Assembly (NCBI RefSeq): GCF_036850765.1
Contig: NC_089495.1
Span: 66,502,410-66,566,409, forward strand
Length of the DNA stretch: 64,000 nt
Reading direction: 5' to 3'
Source: Saccopteryx bilineata
Lineage: Eukaryota > Chordata > Mammalia > Chiroptera > Emballonuridae
Shown: in pieces, positions 59,973 to 64,000 of the stretch
Layout: every line of letters begins with the position of its first letter
How positions within the stretch are numbered: position 1 is the stretch's first letter
Program-made: the position numbers and the translations under genes
The notes under the pieces: generated by a model
Seen by the model: only the letters and a program-made list of their open reading frames with translations
Told to the model about the DNA's origin: nothing
The model's database searches: none

Positions 59973-60232
59973 CAGTTCATTATTATCAGCATATATTTAG
60001 AAAGCATATATTTCCTAACTCAAATATTTTCCAAACTATAAAGCATGATATTTATAAATAAATATTTATATGCTTAAGTTTATTATAGTAATAAAAGTAG
60101 TTAGCTTTAAAGAAGGTATTGAGCTTTATATTTTTTATTAAATAAAAATATATTTGATATATAGAGATAAAAATAGGTATATATATAAAATTAGATTTAC
60201 ATAAAATAAATCTGCTGCAGTCTTTAAGAGAA

Positions 60233-60557
60233 TTTTTTTTTTTTTTTTTACAGAGACAGAGAGAGAGTCAGAGAGAGGGACAGACAGACAGGAACAGAGA
60301 TATGAGAAGCATCAATCATTAGTTTTTTTGTTGCGACACATAGTTGTTCATTGATTGCTTTCTCATATGTGCCTTGACCGTGGGCCTTCAGCAGACCAAG
60401 TAACCCCTTGCTGGAGCCAGGGACCTTGGGTCCAAGGTGGTGAGCTTTGCTCTAACCAAATGAGCCTGTGCTCAAGTTGGCGACCTTGAGGTCTCAAACC
60501 TGGGTCCTCTGCATCCCAGTCTGACGCTCTATCCACTGCGTCACCACCTGGTCAGGC
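60233..60557 (-). mobile_element. Rhin-type SINE
   Basis: Minus-strand copy beginning with a T16 run. 'TGTTCATTGATTGCTTTCTC', body units and inverted head ending 'CACCTGGTCAGGC'. Target duplication TAAGAGAA (60225-60232 and 60558-60565). Confidence 0.93.
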
Positions 60558-60565
60558 TAAGAGAA

Positions 60566-61662
60566 AACTGTTATCTTGCCCCCACACACCCAATTAGTGG
60601 ACCACAACCTCTGGGACACTGACTTGTGAAGGATGGAATGGGACAGAGGAACACTGAATAACGATCTATCTTAAAAACAGGGAAATATTATCTTACATTT
60701 CTTCTAATTTACAAGTCTAATAAAATTATGAGAAAGAAAACAGTACATTTGCATAGTTTGTTGAATAAATAAAGCAAAATTTCATTATAAATTTACTAAA
60801 ACTAATTGTTAACATTGAAATAAGAACAAACATTTTAATTATGTTAAACTCTCCAAGTGCATAGAACACAGTGCTTAAATAAGGGTCAAATATATTTGCA
60901 GATAAGACTTGAGTATCCTAAATAATATTGAAATGTAAACTTTTGTTCAAAAATATTTACCATGGATTGTTAGTTTCTTTCTATTAAACTAAGTCATATC
61001 TCATCCAAATAGTTTTTTTTAGGCCAAGAAGAATTGATTATTTAACATTGATTTTCTTTTCTTGGTAATATTTTATAATCCTTGTAATTATTTTTCTTTG
61101 TAAAAATATTAATAGTCTTATTTATAGACAATTAATGATTATATTTAAGAAAATACAAAGTTTATTATTTTAAAATGCTTTGATTTCTTAAGAAATTTTA
61201 AGGAAATTAACTATTTTTGTAAATTAATTATCTTTGAAATTCATTTCCTAATTTGGGAGCTACAAAATATATATTGAAATCTGAAAACATTAGAGCAGAA
61301 ACAACTGTTTATAAACTTTAATAACACTATACTAAAATTTTAAATTCTTTTAGATTCTACAAGAAATCTTGCTTTGTTTGTTTTATTAGTGGCCTTAAAA
61401 CACTTTGAAGAATTCACATCAGCAACTAAAGTTAAGATTGGTTTTGTATTTTCCATGATCACTGTGCTAAGGTATTTTATTTCCTGACAAAAGAAAACAA
61501 ACAACTTCTATGATTCACATTTATCTTAAAAATTCCAAATACATAATAAGAATATTTACTTTTTTTGCTAAATTTTAAAATCTGTATTTAGAGACATCAA
61601 AACCCTGCTGATTTACTGAAAAAAGAACTCCTAAGTAAGCCATAAATGTTTTGGAAAAAATA
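60566..61662. other. AT-rich intergenic DNA
   Basis: Nothing recognised. Confidence 0.45.
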
Positions 61663-62166
61663 GCCTGACGAAGCAGTGGTGCAGTGAATAGAGCGTTGGC
61701 CTGGGATGCTGAGGAGGACCCATGTTCGAAGCCCTGAGGTAACCAGCTTGAGTGTGGGCTCATCCAGCTTGAGCATGGGGATGCTGGCTTAAACATGGAA
61801 TCATAGACATGGCCCCATGGTCTCTGAATTGAGCCCAGTGGTCACTGGCTTGAACGCCAAGTTTCCTGGCTTGAGTCCAAGGTTGCTGGCTTGAGCAAGG
61901 GGTCACTGGCTTGGCTGAAGACCCCTGGTCAAGGTATATATGAGAAAGCAATCAATGAACAATTAAGGTGCCGCAGCAAAAATTGATGTTTCTCACCCAT
62001 CGTGTCTGTCTGTCCTTATCTGTCCCTTTCTCTGTCTCTGTCTTTCTTGCTAAGAAAGAAAGAAGGAAAGGAAGGAAGGAAGGAAGGAAGGAAGGAAGGA
62101 AGGAAGGAAGGAAGGAAGGAAGGAAGGAAGGAAGGAAGGAAGAAAGAAAGAAAGAAAGAAAGAAAG
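61663..62166 (+). mobile_element. Rhin-type SINE with enlarged body and GGAA-expanded tail
   Basis: Head 'GGTGCAGTGAATAGAGCGTT', about twice the usual number of CTTGAG-type units, 'AAGCAATCAATGAACAATTA', TC tract, then the tail has become (GGAA)n and (GAAA)n. Confidence 0.9.
62070..62141 (+). repeat. (GGAA)18 microsatellite
   Basis: Eighteen uninterrupted GGAA units followed by GAAA units, grown from the A-tail of the SINE. Confidence 0.95.
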
Positions 62167-62768
62167 TCAAATTTGAGAGACAAATGCCCCCACTAGTTGT
62201 TCATTATTACTCTGGAAAAGCAGTAAAGAAACTTTCCAGTGTGTATTCTAGGGATAAAAGGAATTGATAGAAAACAAATAATATACCTCTATTGCCTTTG
62301 TGTTGTAAACACAGCTTGCATCTTTCCACTGCTGAGATGAAGTGTGACTGACACTACCTTAAGACAAAATTAAACACAATTCTGACCCTGGCTGTGCAAT
62401 TGAGTGCTGCTGCAGAGGTAATTTTTCCTTATCCATAAATATGTTCTGGGTCCAGGGCAAAATACCAAATGACCAGAGTTGAACTAAGAAAGGCTTGAGA
62501 AACTTAACTTACTGATTATGAAGAAATGAATCTCTGTTATTTAGATGTATGGAAACATTTTGTTAATTGGGCTTATTTGATTCTATTGGTATAGATGATT
62601 ATTAATTGCTTATCTCAGAAGACTGAAATTATGGCAGAAGAAACAAATAGTTTATTGTTAGAGTTTTTCTGTATTATTTGGATGTGTAACTCATTTTTAA
62701 AGGTTATTTGTTTTACTGATTTAGTATAGACAGTAAAATGTTTGTTTGATCTGTGTTTCACTTATATT
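62167..62768. other. Unassigned intergenic DNA
   Basis: Nothing recognised. Confidence 0.45.
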
Positions 62769-62780
62769 AAGAATAATTGA

Positions 62781-63107
62781 GCCTGCCCAAGCTGTGGCGC
62801 AGTGGACAGAGCATCGGACTGGGATGCGGAGGATTCAGGTTCGAGACCCCAAGGTCACCAGCTTGAGTGCAGGCTCAGCTGGCTTGAGCAAAGCTCACCA
62901 GCTTGGCTCCAAGGTCGCTGGCTTGAGCAAGGGGTTACTCAGTCTGCTGCAGCCCCACGATCAAGGCACGAATGAGAAAGCAATCAATGAACAACTAAGG
63001 TGTTGCAACAAAAAACTGATGATTGATGCTTCTCATCTCTCTCAGTTCCTGTCTGTCTGTCCCTACCTATCCTTCTCTCTTACTCTCTGTCTCTGTAAAA
63101 AAAAAAA
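62781..63107 (+). mobile_element. Rhin-type SINE, low divergence
   Basis: Head 'TGTGGCGCAGTGGACAGAGC', B-box-like 'GGTTCGAGACC', four body units, 'AAGCAATCAATGAACAACTA', TC tract, A-tail. Target duplication AAGAATAATTGA (62769-62780 and 63108-63119). Confidence 0.95.
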
Positions 63108-63119
63108 AAGAATAATTGA

Positions 63120-64000
63120 GTTTTGTATTATACATATTTCAAAGTTATGAAATTGCTTGAAAAATATTTCTTAATGCAGTCTCATGTTTATCTTTTTTTT
63201 TGCAATGAACTGGAGGTCTAGAAGGTTTTTCAGAAAATTATTCTACATATTAAAAATATGGTTATAACTAACTATAATCCTTTTAAGCCAATCTTAAAAT
63301 CATACTCTTTAAATTTGTGTGAAGAAGTAAACAAGTTCTAATGTCTATCCTCTCTGGCTCTTATTGAAAACTAGCTTGGAGAATGAAATATTATTGTTTA
63401 AGAGAAGACAGTTCCAAATTGAAGATACTTAATATGGTACTCTAAAAAAGGTGCCAAGGGTTAAAATACACCACCCTGAACCATTAGTCAAGAAACCTGC
63501 ACAGTTAATGGGAACCCTCAGTTTGACTAATTGTTGGCATTAAGAAGGAAATTTCAAGGTTTGTTGAGAAAGAAAATAAAAAGCCAAGTGCATTTGTACT
63601 TTAGAGTGTATATTGGAGTTTGGCAAGAACATGGACAAAAAGTGATGAACAAAAATAATAAAAAATTACAAAGAAGCCTTAAGAAATAAAAAGGACAAGT
63701 GCTATAAAAAGGACAGATATCTTCATCAGGAATGAACAATAATTACACTGGGGAACAATTTTTTTTAAATTTTCTGTTGCATGAGGTTTTAGAACTGTTT
63801 CTATACATTTCTGCATCACTGATTCCAAATCTGAAATCCATTTTTTGATGCATGCTCTAGTTTTTATGCAATTTTATCTTCTTTTTGTTATACTTAATGG
63901 CATGCATTGGCTTTTAAATTGGAGTTAAAGAGCAATGACTCTTGGATTGAACAAAACCACAAGGTAATTAATATTTTACAAACATCACTTTTACATAATT
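63120..64000. other. AT-rich intergenic DNA to window end
   Basis: No gene, RNA or confident repeat. Confidence 0.45.

Noticed and set aside
61968..62267. Lys/Arg/Glu/Gly repeat protein and its Ser/Phe/Leu/Pro antisense
   Set aside because: Translation of the GGAA/GAAA microsatellite.

Overview
The window is AT-rich mammalian DNA, almost certainly from a bat. It is dense in tRNA-headed SINEs of two kinds. One is the VES family (tRNA-like head with a 'TGGCTCAGCGGTAGAGC' A-box region), restricted to bats. The other is a longer SINE with a 'GGCGCAGTGGATAGAGC' head and a degenerate CTTGAGC-rich body, matching what is described as Rhin-1 in horseshoe and Old World leaf-nosed bats. A rhinolophoid bat (Rhinolophus or Hipposideros type) is therefore my inference. 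No other host signal (bacterial operons, viral genomes, CRISPR) is present.

There is one clear protein-coding gene: SLITRK1, a neuronal leucine-rich-repeat transmembrane synaptic organiser, encoded by one uninterrupted exon on the + strand (44510-46600, 696 aa). It has a GC-rich upstream region with a CCAAT box, an expanded-spacing RE1/REST-like motif and chained upstream ORFs. Its roughly 2.2-kb 3' UTR holds a CTG-rich tract and a miR-24-1* (formerly miR-189) seed match whose flanking G:U wobble corresponds to the known human Tourette-associated 'var321' position.

Layout. 1-42.2 kb: gene-poor desert filled with L1 fragments (often antisense), L2-like fragments, VES and Rhin-type SINEs, a nearly complete Tigger1, a second pogo/Tigger-like element, mariner elements, two hAT elements with perfect 8-bp target duplications and two solo LTRs. 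42.2-56.4 kb: SLITRK1 with flanks, a 14-kb stretch with no bat-specific SINE and only old MIR/L2 remnants. 56.4-64 kb: the repeat-rich desert resumes.

The most interesting candidate biology is (i) the post-transcriptional and REST-type control elements of SLITRK1 and (ii) the young long VES SINE subfamily, which carries CTCF-like and YY1-like motifs, sometimes in tandem. I found no undescribed enzymatic or defence system.
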